Assembly: GCF_014645195.1 (NCBI RefSeq)
Contig: NZ_BMLK01000004.1
Location: 186,001 to 250,000 of the forward strand
Reading direction: 5' to 3'
DNA length: 64,000 bases
DNA from: Novosphingobium indicum
Lineage (GTDB): Bacteria > Pseudomonadota > Alphaproteobacteria > Sphingomonadales > Sphingomonadaceae
The notes below the pieces were generated by a model. The model ran no database searches, was not told the DNA's origin, and saw nothing but the letters and a program-made list of their open reading frames with translations. Position 1 is the first letter of the stretch. Every line of letters starts with the position of its first letter. Made by a program: the position numbers and the translations under genes. Below are positions 1 through 9,280 of this stretch, one piece after another.

Positions 1-1057
1 CGTCGCAACACCCAGCACAGTGCCGCTTCCCGCCACGCTGAGCGGGCGAACGGTAGCCTATGAGACATCGCAGGTACGCCCGCAGGTAACGGGGGTAATC
101 CGCAAGCGGTACTTTACGCAGGGCAGCTATGTGCGTGCCGGCCAGCCGCTGTTCCAGATCGACCCCAGCCTTTACGAAGCAGCTGTCAATCAGGCCAGGG
201 CCAACCTCGCCAGCGCCAGGGCCACCGCCGATGCTGCAAGCGCGAAGGCAGAGCGCTTCAAGCCGCTCGCCGAAATGGAAGCCATTGCCAAGCAGGACTA
301 TACCGACGCTCTGGCCGAGGCCCGTGTCGCCAAGGCCACCGTGCAGCAAATGGCCGCGACGCTCGACACGGCGAAGATCAATCTGCGCTTCACGACCGTG
401 CCCGCACCGATCAGCGGCCGCATCGGTCGCTCGCTGGCGACCGTAGGCGCGCTGGCGAGCGCGAGCCAGGCTGACCCGCTGGCGCTGATCCAGCGCACCG
501 ATCCGATCTATGTCGACATGCAGCAGTCCGCTGCCGAGCTGACGTCGCTGCGCCGCAAGCTGGCGGCCGGTGGCGTGAAGCCCGGCGACACGACCGTGCA
601 CCTCAAGATGGACGACGGCTCGCAATACGAACTGCCCGGCACCGTAGAGTTCTCCGAAGTCACGGTAGACCAAGACACCGGCACGGTGACACTGCGCGCC
701 CGCTTCCCCAACCCCGACGGACTGCTGCTCCCCGGCATGTTCGTGACCGCGGTGTTCGATCAGGCGACCGATCCCAACGCCATTCTCGTTCCGCCCACGT
801 CCGTCCAGCGCGACTTCGACGGCAGCGCCTATGTCATGGTCGTCGACAAGGACAACAAAGCGGCGCGCCGCAAGGTCACGGCCGACCGGACCTATGAAGA
901 CAGTTCCGTCGTCACGGCGGGTCTTAAGAAGGGCGACAAGGTCATCGTACAGGGCCTGAACGGGCTGCGTCAGGGCACCGAGGTGAAGCCGACGCCGGCC
1001 TCGACCCCGCAGAAGATCGCGCCGCCGCAGGCTGCCGGCTCCGGCAAGGGCGCCTGA
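1..1057 (+). CDS. RND efflux periplasmic adaptor (membrane fusion protein), 5' end cut off
   Basis: Periplasmic adaptor of a tripartite RND pump, linking the inner-membrane pump to the outer-membrane channel. The open frame runs through the left edge of the window (codons from base 2), so the signal peptide lies outside; the GTG at 20 is internal, not the start. Visible parts in order: first lipoyl half (VRPQVTGVIRKRYFTQGSYV), alpha-hairpin rich in Ala and Gln, second lipoyl half (APISGRIGRS), beta-barrel (PGTVEFSEVTVDQDTGTV) and membrane-proximal domain. The stop is 7 bases before the pump gene, so all three pump genes are one operon. The family is clear (AcrA/MexA-like); the exported compounds cannot be read from sequence. 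Confidence 0.93.
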   Translation, partial: VATPSTVPLPATLSGRTVAYETSQVRPQVTGVIRKRYFTQGSYVRAGQPLFQIDPSLYEAAVNQARANLASARATADAASAKAERFKPLAEMEAIAKQDYTDALAEARVAKATVQQMAATLDTAKINLRFTTVPAPISGRIGRSLATVGALASASQADPLALIQRTDPIYVDMQQSAAELTSLRRKLAAGGVKPGDTTVHLKMDDGSQYELPGTVEFSEVTVDQDTGTVTLRARFPNPDGLLLPGMFVTAVFDQATDPNAILVPPTSVQRDFDGSAYVMVVDKDNKAARRKVTADRTYEDSSVVTAGLKKGDKVIVQGLNGLRQGTEVKPTPASTPQKIAPPQAAGSGKGA

Positions 1058-1064
1058 GCCCGGC

Positions 1065-4000
1065 ATGTCGCGTATCTTCATCGATCGGCCCATCTTCGCA
1101 TGGGTCCTTGCCATCGTCGTGATGCTCGCCGGTATCGGTGCGCTCGAGTTCCTGCCGAACGAGCAGTACCCGGACATTGCCCCCACGCAGGTCAATATCC
1201 GCGCGACCTATCCCGGCGCCTCGGCCGAAACGATCGAAAACAGCGTCACCCAGATCATCGAGCAGCAGCTTACCGGCATCGACGGTCTGCTCTACTTCAG
1301 CTCGCAGTCGACCAACCGTGGCCAGGCGACGATCAGCGCGGTCTTCACCAAGGGCACCGATCCGGACATCGCGCAAGTGCAGGTCCAGAACAAGGTGCAG
1401 TCGGCGATCTCGCGCCTGCCGCAGTCGGTGCAGAACCAGGGCGTGCGCGTCACCAAATCGAACCCCGACCAGCTTCTGCTCGTCGCGGTCTACGACGGCA
1501 CGGATACACGATCGAACCAGGACGTTTCGGACTACCTGAGCTCGAACATCCAGGACCCGCTCTCGCGCGTCGAGGGCGTAGGCGAAGTCAACGTGTTCGG
1601 CGCGCCGCACGCGATGCGTATCTGGCTCAACCCGAACAAGCTGGCCGCCGTGGCACTGATGCCGAGCGACGTGATCTCAGCCATTCAGGCCCAGAACACC
1701 GAAGTCGCCGCCGGCGAATTGGGCGGCCTGCCCGCTCCCGGAGACCAGCCGATCAACGCCATCGTCACCGCCGGGTCACGCATGCAGACGGCCGACGAGT
1801 TCCGCAGCATCGTGCTCAAGACCAACTCGGACGGATCGGTGGTGACTGTCGGCGATGTCGCCAGAGTCGAGATCGGCGCCGAGAACTACAGCGCCATCAG
1901 CCGCTTCAATGGCCACCCAGGGGCCGGCGTCTCGGTTTCGCTCTCTCCCGGCGCCGACGCCCTGGCGACGGCCGAGGCGGTCAAGGCCAAGATGGAGGAA
2001 CTCTCCACCACCATGCCGGACGGGCTCGAATTCACCTACGGCAGCGACTCCACCGATTTCATCAAGCTCTCGGTTTCCGAAGTCGAAAAGGCGCTGTTCG
2101 AGGCCATCGTCCTGGTCGTGATCGTGATGTTTGTCTTCCTGCAGAGCTGGCGGGCAACGCTGATCCCGGCCATCGCGGTTCCGGTCGTGCTGCTGGGTAC
2201 GTTCGCCATCCTCTATGTCATGGGATTCTCGGTCAACACGCTGACGCTGTTCGGACTGGTGCTGGCCATCGGCCTGCTGGTCGACGATGCCATCGTGGTC
2301 GTCGAAAACGTGGAGCGCCTGCTGGAAGAGAACCCCGGCATGTCGGCGCGCGAAGCAACGATCAAGTCGATGGAGGAAATCCAGGTCGCACTGATCGCGA
2401 TCGCACTTGTGCTCTCGGCCGTGTTCCTGCCGATGGCATTCTTCGGCGGATCGACGGGCGTGATCTACCGCCAGTTCTCGCTGACGATCATCTCGGCGAT
2501 GGTCCTTTCGGTGCTGGTCGCGCTGATCCTTAGCCCCGCCCTCACCGCTTCGCTGCTCAAGCCCAAGACGCCGGATGAAGAGAAGGTGCCGTCCTTCCTC
2601 GAACGCCGCCTGCCATGGCTCGCGCGCGGGTGGGAGAAGTTTCACACCGGCTTCAACAGCACATTCGAACGCGGCACGGGTGCCTATGTGCGCGGGATCG
2701 AACATATCGTTGCGCGCAAATGGCGCTGGCTCGGTATCTTCGCGGTGATCTGCGCGGGCACACTCTACCTGTTCGAGCGCCTGCCCACCGGCTTCCTGCC
2801 CAACGAGGACCAGGGGCTGGTCATGGTGCAATGGCGCCTGCCTGCAGGCACCCCGCGTGAGCAGACCGAGGAAGTGCAGCAAGAGATCGAGAAGTATTTC
2901 GTGAACCACGAGAAGGACAACGTCTCGGGCATGTTCACGATCTCTGGCGCGGGCTTCGGCGCCAGCGGCCAGAACACCGGCCAGGCCTTCATCCGGCTCA
3001 AGGACTGGGAAGAGCGTACCGATCCGGGCGATTCCGCCGACGCCATCGTGCAACGCGCCATGGGGGCCTTCCAGAACTTCCGCAACGCGCAGGTCTTCGC
3101 CCTCGTCCCCGGCGCGATCCGCGGTCTGGGCACATCGTCCGGCTTCGAAATGCAGCTCCAGAACCGCACCGGCATGAGCCGCGAAGAGTTCGAGGAAGCG
3201 CGCGACAAGCTGCTCGCGCAGGCCATGCAGAGCGATCAGCTTACCGGCGTGCGCCTGAGCGACCTTCCCGATGTATCGACCCTCAAGATCGATACCGACA
3301 CCCGTGCGCTCACCGCCTTCGGCCTTCGCGCCAGTGACGTGAATGCCACGCTGTCGACCGCGTGGGGCGGCACTTACGTCAACGACTTCATCGACAAGGG
3401 GCGCGTGAAGCGCGTCTATGTACAGGGCGACGCACCGTTCCGCGCCAAGCCGGAAGACCTGTCGCAGTGGTTCGTGCGCGGCACCGGCGGACAGATGGCC
3501 CCCTTCTCCGCCTTCTCGAACGTAAGCTGGTCGACCGCGCCCAGCTCGACCTCGCGCTTCAACGCGCTTCCCGCCTACGAATTCTCGGGCAGCGCGGCGC
3601 CGGGCGTCAGCTCGGGCACCGCCATGAACGTGATGGAGGATCTGGCCACCCAGATTCCGGGCGTCAGCGTCGCCTGGTCGGGTTCCTCCTATCAGGAGCG
3701 GCTCTCGTCCGGGCAAGCACCGGCGCTCTATGCGCTCTCGCTGCTCGTCGTGTTCCTCTGCCTCGCCGCGCTTTACGAGAGCTGGTCGATCCCGATCGCG
3801 GTCATCCTCGTGATCCCGCTCGGCCTGCTCGGCGCCATCGCATTCGTGACGCTGCGCGGGCTGCAGAACGACGTCTATCTGCAGATCGGCCTGCTCACCA
3901 CGATGGGCCTCGCCGCCAAGAACGCGATCCTGATGATCGAATTCGCCGAGCAGGCAGAACGGCAAGGCAAGCGCGTGATCGACGCCGCGCTTGAAGCCGC

Positions 4001-4265
4001 ACGCATCCGTCTGCGCCCGATCCTGATGACCAGCTTCGCTTTCATCTTCGGCGTGTTGCCGCTGGCGCTTGCCACCGGCGCGGGTGCCAACAGCCGTATC
4101 GCCATCGGCACCGCCGTGGCTGGCGGCATGCTGACCGCAACGGTGCTCGCGATCTTCTACATCCCGCTGTTCTTCGTGCTCGTCCGGCGTAGCGTGCGCG
4201 ACGGTGTCGCCGCTGCAAAGCAGCGTCTGCGCGACCGCAGCCAGGCTTCGGGAGACGCGGCATGA
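1065..4265 (+). CDS. RND efflux pump, inner-membrane permease (AcrB/MexB type, HAE1)
   Basis: Proton-driven drug/solvent pump of the inner membrane, 1066 residues, the usual length for AcrB homologues. It starts MSRIFIDRPIFAWVLAI, the typical first membrane helix. The proton-relay pair Asp407-Asp408 is present in LLVDDAIVVVENVER at the same numbering as E. coli AcrB, and the partner lysine of helix 10 is in TMGLAAKNAILMIEFAEQ (about residue 952). Two large periplasmic loops lie between helices 1-2 and 7-8. ATG follows the adaptor stop by 7 bases, and its own stop overlaps the next start (ATGA). No truncation or missing relay residue seen. Substrate range is unknown. Confidence 0.97.
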   Translation: MSRIFIDRPIFAWVLAIVVMLAGIGALEFLPNEQYPDIAPTQVNIRATYPGASAETIENSVTQIIEQQLTGIDGLLYFSSQSTNRGQATISAVFTKGTDPDIAQVQVQNKVQSAISRLPQSVQNQGVRVTKSNPDQLLLVAVYDGTDTRSNQDVSDYLSSNIQDPLSRVEGVGEVNVFGAPHAMRIWLNPNKLAAVALMPSDVISAIQAQNTEVAAGELGGLPAPGDQPINAIVTAGSRMQTADEFRSIVLKTNSDGSVVTVGDVARVEIGAENYSAISRFNGHPGAGVSVSLSPGADALATAEAVKAKMEELSTTMPDGLEFTYGSDSTDFIKLSVSEVEKALFEAIVLVVIVMFVFLQSWRATLIPAIAVPVVLLGTFAILYVMGFSVNTLTLFGLVLAIGLLVDDAIVVVENVERLLEENPGMSAREATIKSMEEIQVALIAIALVLSAVFLPMAFFGGSTGVIYRQFSLTIISAMVLSVLVALILSPALTASLLKPKTPDEEKVPSFLERRLPWLARGWEKFHTGFNSTFERGTGAYVRGIEHIVARKWRWLGIFAVICAGTLYLFERLPTGFLPNEDQGLVMVQWRLPAGTPREQTEEVQQEIEKYFVNHEKDNVSGMFTISGAGFGASGQNTGQAFIRLKDWEERTDPGDSADAIVQRAMGAFQNFRNAQVFALVPGAIRGLGTSSGFEMQLQNRTGMSREEFEEARDKLLAQAMQSDQLTGVRLSDLPDVSTLKIDTDTRALTAFGLRASDVNATLSTAWGGTYVNDFIDKGRVKRVYVQGDAPFRAKPEDLSQWFVRGTGGQMAPFSAFSNVSWSTAPSSTSRFNALPAYEFSGSAAPGVSSGTAMNVMEDLATQIPGVSVAWSGSSYQERLSSGQAPALYALSLLVVFLCLAALYESWSIPIAVILVIPLGLLGAIAFVTLRGLQNDVYLQIGLLTTMGLAAKNAILMIEFAEQAERQGKRVIDAALEAARIRLRPILMTSFAFIFGVLPLALATGAGANSRIAIGTAVAGGMLTATVLAIFYIPLFFVLVRRSVRDGVAAAKQRLRDRSQASGDAA

Positions 4266-5695
4266 GGCAGAAGATGATCCTGCGACTGACGGCGGGCCTG
4301 CTTCCCGCCATCGCCCTCGGCGCCTGCTCGATGGCACCGAAGTACATGGCTCCTGCCCCGCCGGTCCCCGCGTCCTGGCCCGTGGGCGATACTTATTCGG
4401 CGCAAAGCGAAGCGGCCCTTCCGCAAGTCTCCTATACCGAGATCTTCCGCGATCCCCGACTGCAGGCGCTGGTCCAACAGGCGCTCGTCAACAACCGCGA
4501 CATTCGCACCGCTGCCGCCAATGTCGCAGCAGCGCGCGCGCAGATCCGCGTCGTGCGGTCCAACCAGTTCCCCGCCGTCGATGTCACCGCGTCCGAGACC
4601 CGCATGGACCGGGGCGGCGGCGCTGTCGCTTTCGGCAACCTGTGGACCTCGCAGGTGCAGGCGGGCGTTTCCAGCTTCGAGCTCGACCTGTTCGGCAAGC
4701 TGGCCAACGCCACGGCCGCCCAGCGCGACCGGGCCCTGTCCACCGAAGCGGCAGCGCGCACGGTGCGCCTTGGCCTCGTTGCCGATCTGGCGCTGGCCTG
4801 GGCGACTTATGCTGCCGACAAGGACCTGCTGGCGATTGCCGAGTCCACCGTCGCCAATGCGCAGGACAGCGTTCGTCTCACTGAGGCCCGCCTGAAGGGA
4901 GGGATCGCGCCGCGCAGCGACGTGAGCCAGGCCCGGCAGATCCTCGAAACGGCAAACGGCGACGTCGCCGCGCAGAAGACGGCACTGGCGCAGGACGTGA
5001 ATGCGATCCGGTTGCTGGTGGGCGCCGAATTCGACCGTGCGCTGCTGCCTGAGGGCATCCAGCAGGTGAACGACGGATTGGCGGCACTACCGGCAGGCAC
5101 CAGCTCGAACGTTCTGCTGCGGCGGCCCGATGTGGTGTCTGCGGAATACGACCTTCGCGCCGCGAATGCGGATATCGGGGTCGCGCGGGCGGAGCTGTTC
5201 CCGTCGATCTCGCTGACCGGACTGCTCGGTTTTGCCAGCGATTCCCTGTCGTCTCTGTTCGACAGCGCTTCCTTCTCGAACACCCTCGGCGCCGATGCGA
5301 GCTGGTCGATCTTCAACGCGGGCGGCCGTTCCGCCAATGTGAACGTGGCGAAGGCGCAGCGCGATGCGGCACTCGCGACCTACGAAAAGGCGATCCAGAC
5401 CGCCTTTCGCGAAGTCTCCGACGCGCTGGCCGATCAGGGCACGCTTGCCGAGCGGCTACGCGCGGCCAAGGCCAATACCGATGCCGCGCAAGACACCGCC
5501 CGCCTGACCGAGGCGACCTACAAGCAGGGTATCGCCAGCTCGCTCGACAATCTCGACGCGCAGCGCAGCCTCTACACCGCACGCCGCAGCGAAGTGGCTG
5601 TGCGCCTGCAGGCCGCCGCCAATCGCATCACGCTCTATCGTGTGCTCGGCGGCGACCAGGCCACGCCAGCTGAGGGCACCGCGGCTCAGGAATAG
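4262..5695 (+). CDS. RND efflux outer-membrane channel lipoprotein (NodT/OprM family)
   Basis: Outer-membrane factor completing the tripartite pump, 477 residues. The N-terminus has a lipoprotein signal with lipobox LGAC (Cys about residue 22), so it is a lipid-anchored trimeric barrel-tunnel like OprM. Two internal repeats typical of the OEP fold are visible, each with ...RPDV/ARAELFPSISLTG-like segments. The ATG overlaps the permease stop (ATGA), implying translational coupling. The gene ends head to head with the next gene, and the two 3' ends overlap by 10 bases. Confidence 0.95.
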   Translation: MRQKMILRLTAGLLPAIALGACSMAPKYMAPAPPVPASWPVGDTYSAQSEAALPQVSYTEIFRDPRLQALVQQALVNNRDIRTAAANVAAARAQIRVVRSNQFPAVDVTASETRMDRGGGAVAFGNLWTSQVQAGVSSFELDLFGKLANATAAQRDRALSTEAAARTVRLGLVADLALAWATYAADKDLLAIAESTVANAQDSVRLTEARLKGGIAPRSDVSQARQILETANGDVAAQKTALAQDVNAIRLLVGAEFDRALLPEGIQQVNDGLAALPAGTSSNVLLRRPDVVSAEYDLRAANADIGVARAELFPSISLTGLLGFASDSLSSLFDSASFSNTLGADASWSIFNAGGRSANVNVAKAQRDAALATYEKAIQTAFREVSDALADQGTLAERLRAAKANTDAAQDTARLTEATYKQGIASSLDNLDAQRSLYTARRSEVAVRLQAAANRITLYRVLGGDQATPAEGTAAQE

Positions 5696-6729
5696 AGCGG
5701 AATGATCTGCCCGAGCTCCACGGTCGTGCGGATGCCGGGCTCGGCTGCGCAGACCGCCGGGATCGCGTTGATCGGACGGTGCGCGGTCAGGCCCGGCGTG
5801 TAGGCGGCATAGTCTTCTTCGGAGACCGGGAAGGTAATGTCGACCTTCACCGGCGTGTCGCCTTCGGTGGTGATGCGCCACCCGGATTCGCGCAGGTCCC
5901 ATTCGTGCTCGATCTCGGTGGTGACGTACCAGTTGGCCCGGAAGCGCAGCACCGGCCGGCCCTTGTGCTTGCAGGTGATCGTCGTGCGCATGGCGCCGAC
6001 CGTGCCCGCAGGAACCTTGCCCGCCGCGATATGGAGATCGCCCGTCGTCGCCGAGAGTTCACCGAACGCCTCGATCTCGTCCGCAGGCAGACCGATGGCT
6101 TCGGCCACCTGCGACAGCGAGCTGCCGAAATCGCCCTTGAGATGCTCGGCGCGGCGCTGGTCGAACGGAGCCATCGGCGCGGCAAAGCCCATGATCTGGA
6201 AGAGCATGTCGGGCGAGTTGCGGCTCGAGACGTCGGCATATTCGTCGATCGTCAGCAACCCGTGTTCACGCTGCAGCGACAGCAGCGGAATCGCCAGAGC
6301 CTCGGTCACGAAGCCCGGGCTGGATCCGGTGGAATAGATCGAGGTGCCCCCCTTGGCGCAGGCCTCCTCGATCCGGGCGCGCTTGGCCGCGTCCATCATC
6401 GGCGGATAGTGGAAGTCGCCGCGGGTCGTGACGACGTTCTTGCCCGAAGCCAGCAGCGCGCAGAGCGCGTCGTAGTCGGTGCCCTGCGGCATGAAGAGCA
6501 CGCAGTCGGCATCGAGCGCGACGATCTCGTCGACCGAATTGGTCGCCTTGATGCCGGTCTCGGCCAGGCCGCACAGCTCGCCGGCGTCCTTGCCGACTTT
6601 GTCGGGCGAACTGACCCACAGACCGGCCAGTTCCATGCGCGGGTGTTCGATCACCATGCGCAGCGCGCGGCTTCCGACATTGCCCGTGGCCCACTGCACG
6701 ACGCGCCAGGTCTTGCCTTCCGGCATCAT
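5686..6729 (-). CDS. DapB-like NAD(P)-dependent oxidoreductase
   Basis: Predicted soluble dehydrogenase of 347 residues with an N-terminal Rossmann domain (VVQWATGNVGSRALRM, a G-x-x-G nucleotide loop) related to dihydrodipicolinate reductase and 2,4-diaminopentanoate dehydrogenase. Such proteins occur in mycobacterial and sphingomonad catabolic clusters; the substrate is not known. I start at ATG 6729 because GGGAGAG lies just upstream; an in-frame ATG at 6741 would bury that site inside the gene. It is last in a leftward run with the TonB receptor and MFS genes. It is unlikely to be the lysine-pathway dapB, given its length and context. Confidence 0.85.
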   Translation of the reverse strand: MMPEGKTWRVVQWATGNVGSRALRMVIEHPRMELAGLWVSSPDKVGKDAGELCGLAETGIKATNSVDEIVALDADCVLFMPQGTDYDALCALLASGKNVVTTRGDFHYPPMMDAAKRARIEEACAKGGTSIYSTGSSPGFVTEALAIPLLSLQREHGLLTIDEYADVSSRNSPDMLFQIMGFAAPMAPFDQRRAEHLKGDFGSSLSQVAEAIGLPADEIEAFGELSATTGDLHIAAGKVPAGTVGAMRTTITCKHKGRPVLRFRANWYVTTEIEHEWDLRESGWRITTEGDTPVKVDITFPVSEEDYAAYTPGLTAHRPINAIPAVCAAEPGIRTTVELGQIIPLYS

Positions 6730-6859
6730 AGTCTCTCCCATCAATTGAACGCTTAGCGCCGCCCCGGAACATTCCGGAGCGGCGCCGCCGTGATCGCATT
6801 AGGTCAGCAGGCAGGCAAACGGGCAATCCCCGCGTGGGAACGCCTGCCCGCCATTCGCA

Positions 6860-9136
6860 TCAGTAGTTGAGGCCGATCTCGACGCCATATGTCACCGGCT
6901 TCGACCAGTTCGAACCGATACCGAAGTTCGAGTACTGCACCTGGGTGAGGTAGCGGCTGTTGGTCACGTTGTTGCCGTAGGCCGCGAGGTACCAGTTCTC
7001 GCTCGGCGCGGTCCACTGCGCGCGCAGCGAGAGGGTCTCATAGCCACCCTGCTTGAACTGGATGCCCGAAGGCCCGAAGTGGAAGCTGGACGAATACGAG
7101 AGGTTGCCCGAGAGCGCGAGTTCGCCCCCGCCGACTTCGGTCGCGTAACGCGCAGCGAGGAACCCGGTGAATTCGGGCGTGCGCTGCATGGTGACATTGT
7201 TCAGATCCTGGCCCGTCACAAGAAAGGTCACACCGTTGGGCGCGCAGTTGGCGAGGAAGAACTCCGTCCCGAAGTCCGAACATGCCGTGTAAATCGGCGC
7301 GTTATTGAAGTCCTTGTAGCGAGCATGGACCCACGAGGCACCTGCCGACAGTTCCAGCCCCTCTGCCGGCTTGAAGCGCGCCGAGCCTTCAAGACCGTAG
7401 ATCTCGGACTTGGCCGCATTGACGATACGCGCGGTACCCGCCTCGTAGATCGAGACCTGCAGGTCCTTGTAGTCGTAGTAGAAGGCGGCCGCTTCCAGCG
7501 AGAGACCGTAGGTTTCGTACTTCGCGCCGACTTCGAAGGCATTGATCGTTTCGGGCTTCACGCGAGTACATTCGTAAGGGGCATTCTGGCACGAGCCGCC
7601 CACGTCGATGATCGCAGCCTTGTAGCCCTTGGTATAGGACGCATAGATGCTGGTCTGGTCGGTCGGCTTGTAGCGGATGACCACACGCGGCGTGACGCGA
7701 CCGCCCTTGGCGTAGTCGACCGCCGAGGGATCGCAATCCTTGATGTAGATGCGGCCATCGGTGGAGTTGCAGGTCGACCCATCCGGCAGCGTGATGGTCG
7801 TCGGCGCCAGGAACCGCGTGTTGAAGTACGCGTCGTCCACCGAGTCCTTCGAGTAGCGCAGACCGCCGGTCACGAAGAGCCGCGGCGTGACCTCGTAGGT
7901 CGCATCGATGAAGGCGGCATAGCTCTTCACCGTGGTGCTCGATCCACCGAGGCGGATGCGCGAACCGGGGGTCGTGTCGATCAGCGTGATGTACTGGTCG
8001 GTGTTCTGGAAATAGAACAGACCTGCCGTCCACTGCAGTGGCGTTCCGGCCTTGGAGGTCAGGAGGAATTCCTGGCTCCAGGTCTCGTTGTTGTTGGGCA
8101 GGCCCAGCTGGAAGATATCCATGCCGGAATAGTCGAGCTCAAGCGAGGAATCGACCTTCTCGTTGCGGTACTGCGAGTAGGAGGTGAGATCGGCAAAGCC
8201 CAGATCGGCCTTGATAGTGCCCTGCAAGACGTCGGAGTTCGAACGGAAGAACTCCGGCTGCGAGCCCGATGCGATCTTGTTCTTGGCCGTCGTGAAGGTG
8301 CCGGGTACGCCACCGAACGGGGCACCGAGGCCGAACTCGTCGCTGTAGTAGGACGAGGTCAGCAGCGGCGAGGGATCGTCGACATTGCCATGCTTGTAGC
8401 GCAGAAGGACTTCCACATTGTCCGAAAGCTCCGCCTTCAGGCCGAGACGCACCGACCAGTTCTCGTAGTCGCCGACACGCTTGTTGTTGTTCGAGATGTC
8501 GTGCTGCCAACCGTCGCCACGGCGGTACTGGCTCTCGACGCTCAATGCGACACGGTCGGAGATGACGAAGTTCGAGAACTGCTCGGCCTTGAACTCGTTG
8601 TAGCGGCCATAGCTGACACGCCCCTGGAACGAGTTCTCGAGCATCGAGGGCTCGCGGGTCGAGACCAGGATGGCGCCGCCAGTGGTGTTGCGGCCGAATA
8701 GCGTGCCCTGCGGCCCCTTCAGCACCTGAATGCTCTCGACGCTGATCAGGTCGAAGTCGGCGGCCAGCGGGTTTGGCGAATAGAAGCCGTCGACATAAAT
8801 GCCGACGTTGCCGCCGCCGCCCGAGGTGGCCACCGCCGTGCCGATGCCGCGAATGGTCGGCTGGAAGAAACCGCCAGCGAAGTCGAAGCGCAGAGCCGGC
8901 GTAACCTTGCCGATGTCGGCCAGCTGTTCGACGCTCGCAGTCCTCAGCGCATCGCTGCTCAGGTTGGTGATCGAAATCGGCACGTCGACCTGCGCTTCCG
9001 CACGGCGCTGCGCGGTCACGATAATGACGCCGCTGTTCGATGCGCTATCGTCGCTGTCCTGTGCGAAAGCTTGCGTCGGCGTCAGTACAGCCAGTCCAAG
9101 CAGGCCAAAAATGGACGCAGATGTCCTTCCCATCAT
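6860..9136 (-). CDS. TonB-dependent outer-membrane receptor
   Basis: Energy-coupled outer-membrane importer of 758 residues. A signal peptide ends near AQAFAQD, followed by a TonB-box-like stretch (GVIIVTAQRR), a plug domain with VLKGPQGTLFGRNTTGGAI, and a 22-strand barrel whose last strand ends in an aromatic residue (GLNY). Sphingomonads carry many such receptors for hydrophobic or aromatic substrates rather than only siderophores. Its position at the edge of an acyl-CoA catabolic island suggests uptake of that pathway's substrate; this is inference. Two ATG codons (9136, 9133) follow a good GGGAGGG site. Two inverted repeats lie upstream (9150-9164, 9186-9220). Confidence 0.95.
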   Translation of the reverse strand: MMGRTSASIFGLLGLAVLTPTQAFAQDSDDSASNSGVIIVTAQRRAEAQVDVPISITNLSSDALRTASVEQLADIGKVTPALRFDFAGGFFQPTIRGIGTAVATSGGGGNVGIYVDGFYSPNPLAADFDLISVESIQVLKGPQGTLFGRNTTGGAILVSTREPSMLENSFQGRVSYGRYNEFKAEQFSNFVISDRVALSVESQYRRGDGWQHDISNNNKRVGDYENWSVRLGLKAELSDNVEVLLRYKHGNVDDPSPLLTSSYYSDEFGLGAPFGGVPGTFTTAKNKIASGSQPEFFRSNSDVLQGTIKADLGFADLTSYSQYRNEKVDSSLELDYSGMDIFQLGLPNNNETWSQEFLLTSKAGTPLQWTAGLFYFQNTDQYITLIDTTPGSRIRLGGSSTTVKSYAAFIDATYEVTPRLFVTGGLRYSKDSVDDAYFNTRFLAPTTITLPDGSTCNSTDGRIYIKDCDPSAVDYAKGGRVTPRVVIRYKPTDQTSIYASYTKGYKAAIIDVGGSCQNAPYECTRVKPETINAFEVGAKYETYGLSLEAAAFYYDYKDLQVSIYEAGTARIVNAAKSEIYGLEGSARFKPAEGLELSAGASWVHARYKDFNNAPIYTACSDFGTEFFLANCAPNGVTFLVTGQDLNNVTMQRTPEFTGFLAARYATEVGGGELALSGNLSYSSSFHFGPSGIQFKQGGYETLSLRAQWTAPSENWYLAAYGNNVTNSRYLTQVQYSNFGIGSNWSKPVTYGVEIGLNY

Positions 9137-9149
9137 CGTAGTATCCCTC

Positions 9150-9164
9150 CCAAGATATTCTTGG
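9150..9164. promoter_or_regulatory. Short inverted repeat in the TonB receptor leader
   Basis: CCAAGA-TAT-TCTTGG, a perfect 6-base inverted repeat with a 3-base spacer, adjoining the ribosome-binding site of the TonB receptor gene. It could be an operator or a small leader hairpin controlling translation. No protein partner can be assigned. Confidence 0.35.
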
Positions 9165-9185
9165 AAACAGACCTAATCGGAAGGC

Positions 9186-9220
9186 TGACACATTTCCAGA
9201 GAAAACCTGGACAGGTGTCA
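9186..9220. promoter_or_regulatory. 35-base interrupted palindrome upstream of the TonB receptor
   Basis: The two arms are TGACAC-N4-CCAG and CTGG-N4-GTGTCA, separated by 7 bases (AGAAAAC). Both pairs of blocks match perfectly and have identical 4-base internal spacing, so two symmetric dyads share one centre. This is the pattern expected of a dimeric or tetrameric repressor or activator site. It lies 50-84 bases upstream of the receptor start and just downstream of the MFS gene. Which local regulator binds it is unknown. Confidence 0.5.
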
Positions 9221-9280
9221 AAATATTCGCATCTGCGCCATTGTTGCAACAGAGGTCACCGACGCAGCGCCGCACCCTCG

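Noticed and set aside
1776..4337. An 853-residue reverse frame under the RND permease
   Set aside because: It is rich in Arg, His, Glu and Asp with no recognisable domain; long antisense frames are common in high-GC genomes and the plus strand codes for a clear pump.
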